Source of the DNA: Candidatus Thiodiazotropha sp. (ex Monitilora ramsayi)
GTDB lineage: Bacteria; Pseudomonadota; Gammaproteobacteria; Chromatiales; Chromatiaceae
DNA: 64,000 nt
Assembly: GCA_025655595.1 (NCBI GenBank)
Contig: JAHXIO010000011.1
Location: 248,001 to 312,000, forward strand
Direction: 5' to 3'
Below, piece by piece: positions 51,039 through 59,653 of this stretch (positions are counted from its first letter, which is position 1; each line of letters opens with the position of its first letter). Below the pieces are notes generated by a model. It had not been told where the DNA came from and did no database searches. It saw nothing but the letters and a program-made list of their open reading frames with translations. The position numbers and the translations under genes were made by a program.

Positions 51039-51497
51039 TCAAAATTCAGGTACTACTCGCGCCGAATCGATCAGTTCGATCGGAATTCGATAGAGCGTCC
51101 CGTCTTCTTCAATTAAAACCTGATTCTTCTCCACACCACCCAGTTCACCGCTAAAACGATGACGATTGTCGATCTTCGTCTGTGTCTTGATCTTCACTTT
51201 GCTGCCTTTGTAGCGTTCAAAGTGCTCAAGTTCGAACAGCGGCCTGTCCAGTCCCGGTGATGACACTTCAAGTCGATAATTCTCTTTTATCGGATCTTCC
51301 ACATCGAGCACACCACTTACCTGGTGACTGACTTCGACACAATCGTCCAACGTGATGCCGTCTGCATGGTCGATATAGATACGCAGAAGGCTTCCGCCCT
51401 TACCCTGCGACAGCAGCTGTACACCCACCAGCTCGTAGCCCAGCAGTTCCACCTCTTGCCTGACAAGCAAGTTCAGTTTTTCCGGCACAGACCGCAT
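51039..51497 (-). CDS. rimP: Ribosome maturation factor RimP
   Basis: 152 residues from the ATG at 51497; the frame opens at TTG 51509. VRQEVELLGYELVGVQLLSQ and RIYIDHADGITLDDCVEVSH are typical. It assists 30S assembly. First gene of the nusA operon, 15 bp upstream of nusA. Confidence 0.96.
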   Translation of the reverse strand: MRSVPEKLNLLVRQEVELLGYELVGVQLLSQGKGGSLLRIYIDHADGITLDDCVEVSHQVSGVLDVEDPIKENYRLEVSSPGLDRPLFELEHFERYKGSKVKIKTQTKIDNRHRFSGELGGVEKNQVLIEEDGTLYRIPIELIDSARVVPEF

Positions 51498-51620
51498 GCA
51501 ATCACCCAATAAAAAATGGGCTCATGGCCCATCGTGTGTCCTCGAAGCCACATCTGCCAACGTCCCGACGGCGATTGCCGTGAGTAAATCGACGCATGGC
51601 AGGTGCTGATTCCGAAAACA

Positions 51621-51700
51621 AAAAAACCCCGCTATCGGGGTTTTATTATAATTCGCCGCAGGAGCTCAGCCTGGTTACCGGTTGCCTCAACCGCGGAACG
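51621..51700 (-). ncRNA. rimP leader RNA with intrinsic terminator (attenuator candidate)
   Basis: On the minus strand, CGCCG/CGGCG closes a structure holding a GGTTG/CAACC hairpin. About 15 nt later comes the terminator CCCCG-CTAT-CGGGG (51627-51640) with a T-run. A structured leader plus premature terminator ahead of rimP-nusA matches the known rimP-leader class of attenuators in Proteobacteria. Downstream of the terminator about 120 nt separate it from rimP. Confidence 0.5.
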
Positions 51701-51706
51701 GCGCGA

Positions 51707-51735
51707 AGAATAGCACAACAACCCCACTCGCGCAA
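51707..51735 (-). promoter_or_regulatory. Promoter of the rimP-nusA-infB operon
   Basis: Minus-strand -35 TTGCGC (51730-51735), 17-bp spacer, -10 TATTCT (51707-51712), leading into the structured leader. Confidence 0.6.
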
Positions 51736-51823
51736 TTGGCATGCCCATCTCGGAAGTCGATTAGCCCCCTGGGCACAGAGTATCGAGGTGTAGGGCTGTG
51801 GGGGAATCCTTCAATTGGGCATT

Positions 51824-52576
51824 TTAGGGCAACCAACCGCCGGCAGCTTGTATCGGAGCAGGATTGTCATCTCGGCTAAGCCAAGCCACCACGGCATAGC
51901 GTGAGGCGGTATTCGATTTCAGCTCAGGCCAGGCTACCCGCCAGGTGTTCTGTGAGATCTCTTTTGATGTCACTGTGTGTCCAAGCACAATAAAATCTTC
52001 CACCAGGGATCGCCCTCGATTCTCACCTGCACCGATATTGCTCTTGATACCACTGCCGAGTACAGCCAGATTGGCCTTGAAACCTGCTGACGATTGACCG
52101 TTTTCGGGTGAAAACACGATCACGGCGTATCGATCCGGTTCAACACGCAGGCTCAGACGACCTATTTTTTCCGATTCGGCCCTAGGCAGGGGACGCCCCC
52201 GGTACCAACCACGCCACTCCTCTCCATTGACCAACATGCCAGGCGTGTAGACGGAACTGAGACCACCCGAACGGCGGTATTCTCTTTGACGCTGGCTGAA
52301 TGACGAAGAGGCGAAACGGTCCTGCCAACCGAGATAGTCCCAATAGTCCACGTGAAAGGCCAGCGGTATCACTCCATGCCAAAGATCTGTACGCTCATCG
52401 AGTTGACTCAGCCATGCATCGGCGGGCGGACAGCTGCTGCACCCGTGAGATGTGAAAAGTTCCACCACGTCGACCCGTGTCGCCGGACTTTCATAGCTGA
52501 GCGGCTCCGCAGCAAGCACAGAAGACGCCAGGCACATGACCCCGCAACCGAGCCAAAACCTTTTGAAACCGATCAT
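51824..52576 (-). CDS. DUF1223 thioredoxin-fold exported protein
   Basis: 250 residues with a signal peptide (FWLGCGVMCLASSVLA) and the DUF1223 motif VELFTSHGCSSCPPADAWL, including CSSC. The family is thought to be thioredoxin-related and periplasmic; substrates are unknown. It overlaps the MsrB gene by 4 bp, suggesting a shared role in extracytoplasmic redox upkeep. Confidence 0.85.
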   Translation of the reverse strand: MIGFKRFWLGCGVMCLASSVLAAEPLSYESPATRVDVVELFTSHGCSSCPPADAWLSQLDERTDLWHGVIPLAFHVDYWDYLGWQDRFASSSFSQRQREYRRSGGLSSVYTPGMLVNGEEWRGWYRGRPLPRAESEKIGRLSLRVEPDRYAVIVFSPENGQSSAGFKANLAVLGSGIKSNIGAGENRGRSLVEDFIVLGHTVTSKEISQNTWRVAWPELKSNTASRYAVVAWLSRDDNPAPIQAAGGWLP

Positions 52577-53067
52577 GTCTCGACAGGCACAAACTTCAGT
52601 GCGATACCGTTGTTACAGTAACGTAATCCGGTTGGCTTGGGGCCATCTTCAAAGACATGGCCATGGTGGCCACCGCATCTTGCGCAGTGATACTCGGTAC
52701 GAGGCCAGATCAGCTTGAAATCACGCTTGGTCTCGAAGGCACCCGAAAGGGTCTCAAAAAAACTGGGCCAACCAGTACCACTGTCATATTTCATACTCGA
52801 ATCGAACAGCGGGTGATCGCAGGCCACACAGACATAGGTGCCCTTGCGCTTTTCACCGAGCAGCGGGCTGGTACCGGGACGCTCGGTCCCCTCCTCCCGC
52901 AGAATATTGAATTCCTCAGGTGTAAGACGCTCACGCCACTCCACTTCACTTAAATCGAGCTTCTCAAGCTGCATCATCTTACTATCCTGTCTGGCAAAAA
53001 CCGTTTGTCCGAGAACGGGCGCCAGTGCAGCGGCGCCCAATAACTTAATCATGCTTCTTCGTTTCAT
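52573..53067 (-). CDS. msrB: Exported peptide-methionine (R)-S-oxide reductase
   Basis: 164 residues from the ATG at 53067. The N terminus has a twin-Arg-type signal ([19 protein letters not shown]). The MsrB domain follows: [18 protein letters not shown], zinc CVAC and CARC pairs, [18 protein letters not shown] and the catalytic [11 protein letters not shown]. The usual CxNS reads CNNG here. It reduces methionine-R-sulfoxide in exported proteins. Coupled to DUF1223. Confidence 0.88.
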   Translation of the reverse strand: MKRRSMIKLLGAAALAPVLGQTVFARQDSKMMQLEKLDLSEVEWRERLTPEEFNILREEGTERPGTSPLLGEKRKGTYVCVACDHPLFDSSMKYDSGTGWPSFFETLSGAFETKRDFKLIWPRTEYHCARCGGHHGHVFEDGPKPTGLRYCNNGIALKFVPVET

Positions 53068-53230
53068 TGGATTCTCCACGCTTCAACTCAGTGAGACAGA
53101 AATTCAGGCCTGATATTCACCCTGCGATTTCTACAGTTATTCCGCTGATACCCACTCCCTATCTCACGCTATTGGTTGTCAGCTTAAACAGGGCTGATCC
53201 CTATTTGATCACCGAAATATCACAATGCGA

Positions 53231-54697
53231 TCACGAGCTAACGAGTGGAAGAGTGAAGCTGAACATTGCACCACCGGATGGGCTGTTGTCAGCACTGATG
53301 CTGCCGCCCTGCAACTCAACCATACGACGCGCAATGGCAAGTCCGAGACCCGCATGCCCACGGTGGCTGCCTGAAGCCTGGCTGCGATAGAAAGGATCGA
53401 AGATATGGGGTAGATCGTCTACCGGTATACCCTTGCCGTCATCACTGACGATAACCAGGGCATTTGACGCCTCCTGCTTGATTTCGATGCGGATCCTGCC
53501 TTCGGCCTGGCTATGATCCAGGGCGTTCGATATCAGGTTGTTGAGCACGCGCTCCGTCAATGCGAAATCCGCCTGCACAAACAACTGAACCTCGGGTTGA
53601 TCCCACTCCAGCTCAACGCCGGCCCGTTGAGCTGGCAGCTGAAATTTCTGCATCACATCCTGTACCAGCTCCGCAATGACCATCGGTTCACAGACCGGTT
53701 GGGTCTCCCTCGCCTCCAGCTGAGCCAATTCGAACAGGTCCTCCACCATCTGCTTGAGACGGTCGCTCTGCCGTAAGGCGATAGCCAGATACTCCTGCTG
53801 CCGCTCCGGATTCAGATCCGTCTCCTCCATATTGAGGGTCTCCAGGTATCCGTGCAAAACGGCCAGGGGCGTGCGCAGATCATGGGATACCTGTGCCACC
53901 AGTTCCCGACGCAACTGGTCCTGCTCCTTCAACTGCCCCCACTGATCAATGATGCGAAGCGCCATCTCGTCGAACGCGCTACCCAGCCGATCCACCTCAT
54001 CTTCCTGTGAGGGTTTACGGCTGAAAGGCTGATGACTTGTGAAATCGCTCTGCTGGAAATCCGACATGACACTGGAAAGTCGTTGCAGGCGGCGCGTCAG
54101 CCAATGAAACAGCAAAAGACCGGTCAACAGACCGAAGCCCAGGCTAAAGGCCACTGCGCTGGCACTGAGATTGAGTACGTAACTCTCTTGTACCGCCTGT
54201 TCGGCTGTGTCGTATTCTTCACCCCGCAGGACCACATAGAGATAGCCGTCGGACATATCCCCGGCGGGTACGGGGGTGACGGAAAAAGCCTTGCGCCGTT
54301 CATGTGAACGAGGATCGTCACCCAACAGGGGGAATCCCTCGCCGTGAAGAAAGGCCTTGATCGGTGCCAGATCCACATGCTGCCGCTTGACCTTTCCCGG
54401 ATCCGCTGAAAAAGCGAGTATCTTCCCCGTTCTATCCAGCAGATAGATCTCGATACTGGGATTGATATCCATATAGGCACTGAAGGTGGATTTCAGTGCC
54501 TGTTCGTTCATCTCCCCGTCGATGATCAATTGACGATCGGCGACGATACGCTGGGCCAGGTCGCGATTGAAGTGCTGGGTAATCTCCTGCAGGTGCCGCT
54601 CGGTCATTGAGTTGGTGATCAGGGTGTAGACGATTCCGGTCACCAAAAAGAGTCCAACCAGGGCGAGGGAGAGTCTTGCGTAGAGTGTGTGCAGCAT
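53231..54697 (-). CDS. Sensor histidine kinase
   Basis: 488 residues: two membrane helices (residues 8-28 and about 178-198) around a 145-residue periplasmic sensor, HAMP-like region ([16 protein letters not shown]), H-box [18 protein letters not shown]-box [10 protein letters not shown], and G-boxes DDGKGIP and GLGLAIA. Partner of the response regulator whose stop abuts its start. Signal unknown. Confidence 0.93.
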   Translation of the reverse strand: MLHTLYARLSLALVGLFLVTGIVYTLITNSMTERHLQEITQHFNRDLAQRIVADRQLIIDGEMNEQALKSTFSAYMDINPSIEIYLLDRTGKILAFSADPGKVKRQHVDLAPIKAFLHGEGFPLLGDDPRSHERRKAFSVTPVPAGDMSDGYLYVVLRGEEYDTAEQAVQESYVLNLSASAVAFSLGFGLLTGLLLFHWLTRRLQRLSSVMSDFQQSDFTSHQPFSRKPSQEDEVDRLGSAFDEMALRIIDQWGQLKEQDQLRRELVAQVSHDLRTPLAVLHGYLETLNMEETDLNPERQQEYLAIALRQSDRLKQMVEDLFELAQLEARETQPVCEPMVIAELVQDVMQKFQLPAQRAGVELEWDQPEVQLFVQADFALTERVLNNLISNALDHSQAEGRIRIEIKQEASNALVIVSDDGKGIPVDDLPHIFDPFYRSQASGSHRGHAGLGLAIARRMVELQGGSISADNSPSGGAMFSFTLPLVSS

Positions 54698-55405
54698 TCA
54701 GCTCTCCTCGCTGAATTTATATCCGACACCCCATACGGTGAGAACATAGCGGGGATCCGCCGGGTCTCTTTCAATCTTTGCCCGCAAGCGGTTTATATGT
54801 GAATTGACGGTATGCTCGTAACCGTCGTGGTTGTAGCCCCATACCTGGTCGAGCAACTGTATCCTGCTGAATACGCGACCGGGATGACGTACGAAAAAGA
54901 GCAATAGATCAAACTCACGTGCCGTCAGTTCAATTGGCTTGCCATCGATCTGTACACTTCGCCGGGCCACATCAATGACAAGCCCGTTAAACTCGATGAC
55001 CTCTTCGACGACAGGCTTCTCGGCGCTGCTTTTCAAGGCCTCCATACGTCTGAAAAGCGCCTTAATCCGTGCCAGCAGTTCAGGCACACTGAAGGGTTTG
55101 GTGAGGTAGTCGTCAGCCCCCATCTCCAATCCCAGCACACGGTCCAGCTCGGTGGACTTGGCGGTCAGCATCAGTATCGCCACATAATCTGCCGCCTCAC
55201 GCATCTGGCGACACAGACTCAGGCCGTCCGTGTCGGGCAGCATCAGATCGAGCACCACCAACCGATAACCACCCTGTTTAAACAAGCGCATGGCGGACGC
55301 CCCATTGCTGGCGGTATCCGCTTCATAGCCGTTATCCACCAGGTGCGTCTGGACCAACCGGGCGATATCGGGTTCATCTTCGACAACCAGGATTTTCCGT
55401 CGCAT
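54698..55405 (-). CDS. OmpR-family response regulator
   Basis: 235 residues: receiver with VVEDEPDIARLVQ, phospho-acceptor VLDLMLPDTDG, MLTAKSTELDRV and DDYLTKPFSVPEL, then a winged helix with LTAREFDLLLFFVRHPGRVF and YEHTVNSHINRLRAKIE. Directly upstream of its kinase in the same operon. Confidence 0.95.
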   Translation of the reverse strand: MRRKILVVEDEPDIARLVQTHLVDNGYEADTASNGASAMRLFKQGGYRLVVLDLMLPDTDGLSLCRQMREAADYVAILMLTAKSTELDRVLGLEMGADDYLTKPFSVPELLARIKALFRRMEALKSSAEKPVVEEVIEFNGLVIDVARRSVQIDGKPIELTAREFDLLLFFVRHPGRVFSRIQLLDQVWGYNHDGYEHTVNSHINRLRAKIERDPADPRYVLTVWGVGYKFSEES

Positions 55406-55589
55406 TTTTTACCTTTTAATCGAAAACCGACATAGTGAGAATGATAGACAGGACAACTGCTAAGAGAAAGCAGGAACCTATCGCCCAAGCCTCACTTGAA
55501 AGATGCTCTGAGCAGAAATGAAACCATCTCTGGATGGCAGAGAGATCACCTGTTTATCACAAAACCCTCACGGACCATACCCAAATGGT

Positions 55590-57569
55590 TTATCGATCGA
55601 ACCCAACATCCGGTCTCTGATCGGTCAGCCAATAGAAATGATAGGGCGGCACGACCAATTGGTCTTTGAACAGTCTGGGTGACTCGCCTGAATAGAGATC
55701 GTGCAGATTACCGTAACCGAACATGCCGCGGTTACCCAGTGCACTCAACTCCATGTATTGAGGGGAATCGTCGAAGTTAGCCACAACGAGGACGGAACCG
55801 TTCGGCAGAATGGGATTGCTACGCCAGAAAACAAACAGGTGGGGATTTTCCACGTCGATCAGCTCACGATTATTGAAATCGGCAAAGGCGGAAATCCCTT
55901 TGCGAACACCGATCATCTTCTTCAGACCGTCGAAAATCCGTTGTTCCGGTGTGCCATGCTTGTGTCTGAGCTCGGCTTTCTCCCAATCGATGGTAGGTCG
56001 ATGCATCCAGCGGTTGTCACCGGCCTTGTTTTCGTCCTGCATAAACTGACAGTCGTTCACTGTACCGATCTCATCCCCGTAATAGAGCAACGGAATACCG
56101 CCGAACGAGCAGATCATGCTGTGCATCAGCAGTATCAGTTTCACTGAGCGATCGATCTCCCCCTCATCACCACCATCGAGTGCGGACTCAAGCCCGACCA
56201 GGGATGCCAGCGAGCCGGAGATACGGGCATCCCCGGTTTTCGAGTTGACACCGAAGGGCTGCCCTCTGGCATGGGAATCGTCATACTGCCCTGTGAAGTA
56301 GTCCACCAGAAAGCGGCGATGGGCAACCGGCTGATAACCGGCGGCAATGATGTCGGCATCGTCGAAACCCAGTCCGATATCATCATGGCAGCGTACATAG
56401 TTGAGCCAGGTGGCCCGATCCAGTTTGGTCGGCAGGCTCTGAATCCCCTGACGCAGGAGCTGAGTATTTTTGGTAGCGACCGCGTCCCACATCAAGGCCA
56501 TATAGGTCGCGTTGTAGGCGATCTCGCACTCCTTGGCGATGACCGCGTCCTCTCCGAAATATTTGATAATCTCGACTGGCGCGACAATCGCTTCAGCGAT
56601 AAACAGCACACCGGGAGCCGTCACCTGACAGCAGTCCTTCATCATCTGCAGAATCAGGTGGGACTCGCGAAGATTCTGACAGTTGGTGCCTATCTTCTTC
56701 CAGAGAAAGGCTACCGCATCGAGTCGGATGATATCCGCGCCCTGATTGGCCCAGAAGAGGATATTGTCGATCATCTCGATGAAGACCGCCGGATTGCCGT
56801 AGTTGAGATCCCATTGGTAGGCGTTGAAGACGGTCATCACCCACTTTTGCATCTCCTCGTCCCAAGTGAAATTTCCGGGTGAAGTCTCGGGAAAGATCTC
56901 CGGCATGCTCTCCTCGAACATATCGGGCACATCCCGATTGCCGAAGATATAGAAATAGTCCTGGTACTTCTGCTCACCGGAACGGGCCCGCTGCGCCCAT
57001 TCATGCTCATCGGAGGTATGATTGACCACCATATCCAGGGTCAGCAGCATGCTGCGCTTATGGGTCGCATTGGCCAATTCATTGATATCGTCCAGCGTAC
57101 CGACCCTGGGATCCACATTGCGAAAATCGCTGACGGCATAACCGCCGTCGCTGGCGCCCTCGGGGCAGACCAGCACCGGCATCACATGCAGCAGGTTGAC
57201 GCCCAGCTCCTGCAGATAGGGGAGCCTGGATTTTAAGCCTTCCAGATTATCGGCAAAACCGTCGGCATAGAGTGCCATCCCGACCCACTCCTGGCTGAGA
57301 AACCAGTTGTGATGGTTCTCCCTTTCCTCATCGAGGTGCCTCAACTTGGCATGGCGCTGTACATATCGGGTCGCCATCACTTCGACAAGGTTGACGATCT
57401 GCTCGTTGAAATCCTCTCGTGCACCATAGAGAAGGTGGAACAGGGAATAGATCGCGTAGAAATTGGCACCGAGACGGGTATAAAAATGGCGCAGATCCCG
57501 ATGCTGAAGATCGGGTTTCAGTTCATCGAGGATTCGATTCAGTAATGAATGTGAGACCTGTTCATACAT
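55590..57569 (-). CDS. ams: Amylosucrase (GH13)
   Basis: 659 residues, typical amylosucrase length. Helical N-terminal domain, then the GH13 barrel: DMVVNHTSDEHEWA, IRLDAVAFLWKKIG (nucleophile Asp), LFIAEAIVAP (acid Glu), VRCHDDIGLGF (third Asp), and a C-terminal beta domain. It transfers glucose from sucrose to make alpha-1,4-glucan and fructose. In a row with fructokinase and the two sucrose synthesis genes. Confidence 0.9.
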   Translation of the reverse strand: MYEQVSHSLLNRILDELKPDLQHRDLRHFYTRLGANFYAIYSLFHLLYGAREDFNEQIVNLVEVMATRYVQRHAKLRHLDEERENHHNWFLSQEWVGMALYADGFADNLEGLKSRLPYLQELGVNLLHVMPVLVCPEGASDGGYAVSDFRNVDPRVGTLDDINELANATHKRSMLLTLDMVVNHTSDEHEWAQRARSGEQKYQDYFYIFGNRDVPDMFEESMPEIFPETSPGNFTWDEEMQKWVMTVFNAYQWDLNYGNPAVFIEMIDNILFWANQGADIIRLDAVAFLWKKIGTNCQNLRESHLILQMMKDCCQVTAPGVLFIAEAIVAPVEIIKYFGEDAVIAKECEIAYNATYMALMWDAVATKNTQLLRQGIQSLPTKLDRATWLNYVRCHDDIGLGFDDADIIAAGYQPVAHRRFLVDYFTGQYDDSHARGQPFGVNSKTGDARISGSLASLVGLESALDGGDEGEIDRSVKLILLMHSMICSFGGIPLLYYGDEIGTVNDCQFMQDENKAGDNRWMHRPTIDWEKAELRHKHGTPEQRIFDGLKKMIGVRKGISAFADFNNRELIDVENPHLFVFWRSNPILPNGSVLVVANFDDSPQYMELSALGNRGMFGYGNLHDLYSGESPRLFKDQLVVPPYHFYWLTDQRPDVGFDR

Positions 57570-57905
57570 CTTCTTTACGCCCGACTACCCATTAGCGTGA
57601 TAAGTGAAAAAAATTTTTCATATAAGCCCATGATTTAAGACATCATTTAGGGAAGCCCTGATCAAGCCATGAGCGCCAATCACCGCGAAATGAATCCGAA
57701 TGGATTGTCAGCGCGCGCTCCCTATCCTAAGGGTTATTCAATCGTATCGATTGCATTGTCGGCAAGCTGGGCGTTCAGCTTTAACCTCTAGGCAAGATAT
57801 CTGCCGGCACTATACGGTGACTGGTGCCCAATAGCGGCCTTATCACTCACATTCCTGTTTCAGTCAAGGTCACCAAGCAGATTGGGCGCACGGTGCGACA
57901 TCCGC
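57570..57905. other. Gene-free stretch between amylosucrase and fructokinase
   Basis: 336 bp with a run of A/T (GAAAAAAATTTTTC at about 57606) and AGGGAAGCCCTGATCAA at 57650, which recalls insertion-element ends but has no partner copy here. No gene or clear terminator. Confidence 0.35.
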
Positions 57906-58784
57906 TCAAAGCTTCCAGGCATCGATCATCGCTTGGTAAAAGTCAGGATCGTCCACCGTGGCGCCGCGCCGGCCCACTAATGCCGAGGCGAATTGCTGTG
58001 CCCGTTCCAGCGTCTGCCCCACTGGCCAGCCCTGATTCAGCCCCAGCAGCAGCACCGATGAAAAAGCGTCTCCCGCCCCTACGGTATCCACCAGATCGGG
58101 CACTTTAACGGGGGCCACTTGGTAAGCGGGCTGATCCGGAGTCACCGCCACCGCACCCCGCTCACCTAGAGTCACTACCAGCCCCTGCAGATTGTGTCTC
58201 TGCAGAAAGCTAGTCATAGCGGTAGGCCGATCCGATCCTTCACCGTGCAGGAGTGAAAACTCTGACTCATTCAATTTGACCCAATCCGCCTCGCCCACCC
58301 AGGTCAGTAATCGGTCACGCTGCCACCAGGGATCCCGAAGATTCACATCCATGAAGACGACAGAAGGGCGCTGGGACTTTAGCTTTTGCAGCGCCTGCAG
58401 GGAGGGCTCATGCCTGAGTGCCAGAGAGCCGTGATAGAGTATCCCGGCAGACAGATCAGTGAGCTGTTCGGCGTTGATGAAATCGTAGGCCACCCGGTCA
58501 ACGATGTCATAGCTCGGCTCACCGTCCTGCAGCGTGATTTGAACCTCTCCCGTAGGGTGTGAATCGTCCGCCTGTAAATGACTGCAATCCATACCCCAGC
58601 GTTGCATGGATCTGCGAATGGTCTCGCCTCCTGCATCCGTACCGACCCTGCTGACAAAATGTGGCTGTTGTCGGAAAGCTTGCAGATGCCAGGCCACATT
58701 GAAAGGAGCTCCCCCAAGGATTCTCTCATTGGAGGGAAAGCAGTCGAAAAGAACCTCGCCGAATATGCTCACACCCACCATCAT
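57906..58784 (-). CDS. PfkB-family fructokinase
   Basis: 292 residues with GGAPFNVAWHLQAFR at the start and the PfkB signature DTVGAGDAFSSVLLLGL with catalytic Asp. It phosphorylates fructose released by amylosucrase. The start overlaps the phosphatase stop (ATGA). Confidence 0.88.
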   Translation of the reverse strand: MMVGVSIFGEVLFDCFPSNERILGGAPFNVAWHLQAFRQQPHFVSRVGTDAGGETIRRSMQRWGMDCSHLQADDSHPTGEVQITLQDGEPSYDIVDRVAYDFINAEQLTDLSAGILYHGSLALRHEPSLQALQKLKSQRPSVVFMDVNLRDPWWQRDRLLTWVGEADWVKLNESEFSLLHGEGSDRPTAMTSFLQRHNLQGLVVTLGERGAVAVTPDQPAYQVAPVKVPDLVDTVGAGDAFSSVLLLGLNQGWPVGQTLERAQQFASALVGRRGATVDDPDFYQAMIDAWKL

Positions 58785-59653
58785 TCCGGCTCCGTCATTG
58801 GCTTGTTCCGTAATAATGACTCAATCATGTCCGGATGATAATGGGCGATACCCTCAATGATGCCGGCGCTGTAGTTGCCATTCATCGACATGAAGCCACC
58901 CTGTGCGAAATAGAGTGTCTCAATTGTCGAATGCCTGGTTGCCTCGTCCGAGGCTTCCTCTCTTACCTCCGGTTGAGCGTTGCTCACCAGTACTGCGGGT
59001 ATCTCACTAACCAATACCGGCATATCGTTACCGCTGTCACCCGAGAAAACCGTATTCATGGTGGAAAATCCCAGAGACTGCATCAGAAACTCTACCGCAT
59101 GTAGCTTTGTCGCCCTGGCAGGCAGCACGTCCAGTAACCCGATACCGTCTGACTCATCCACACTCCATATCAGTGTGGCATTGACATCCTCTGCTTCCAG
59201 GCGTTGTCGCATAACAGCATCAACCTGTTCTCTGTCGGCATCCAGGGAGATGTAATAGCTCAACTTATAGCGATTCTGTTTGGCTTCCTCCTGTTGTCTC
59301 AGTGGACTCAAGTCGGTAAACATCCGGCTAAGGTCGCTATGACTATTTCCTTTCCAGTCCCGACCTATCTGATCCTCCCATTCAGTCAGGTGGCGCCACT
59401 CCTCAGCACCGTCCACACGATAGATGGTGGTGCCCACGTCTCCCACTACATAGTCAGGCAGCGGCAGGTCGTATTGGGAGATCGCATCTTCCACCAGTTC
59501 CCTGTGACGCCCGCTGACGTAGGCCAGCGTCAGGCTTTCCGATGCACACATCTGATGAAATATTTGCCGTGCCTCGGGCGACTCGGGTTGAGGGCCATTG
59601 GGTATCAATGTCCTGTCAAGATCAGTACAGAGGAGTAGTTTGTTATTCGTCAT
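58781..59653 (-). CDS. Sucrose-phosphate phosphatase
   Basis: 290 residues from the ATG at 59653 inside the end of the synthase gene. HAD motifs: LCTDLDRTLIPNG (Asp nucleophile), AYVSGRHRELV, ATKLHAVEFL (Lys) and FSGDSGNDMPVL. It dephosphorylates sucrose-6-phosphate. An upstream frame to 59776 is part of the synthase overlap. Confidence 0.88.
   Translation of the reverse strand: MTNNKLLLCTDLDRTLIPNGPQPESPEARQIFHQMCASESLTLAYVSGRHRELVEDAISQYDLPLPDYVVGDVGTTIYRVDGAEEWRHLTEWEDQIGRDWKGNSHSDLSRMFTDLSPLRQQEEAKQNRYKLSYYISLDADREQVDAVMRQRLEAEDVNATLIWSVDESDGIGLLDVLPARATKLHAVEFLMQSLGFSTMNTVFSGDSGNDMPVLVSEIPAVLVSNAQPEVREEASDEATRHSTIETLYFAQGGFMSMNGNYSAGIIEGIAHYHPDMIESLLRNKPMTEPE

Noticed and set aside
51640-51720. 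tRNA gene upstream of rimP, as in E. coli metY
   Set aside because: The folded leader has no acceptor stem, no T-loop and no CCA end.
57650-57800. Insertion element or MITE suggested by AGGGAAGCCCTGATCAA
   Set aside because: No second end, target duplication or transposase is visible.
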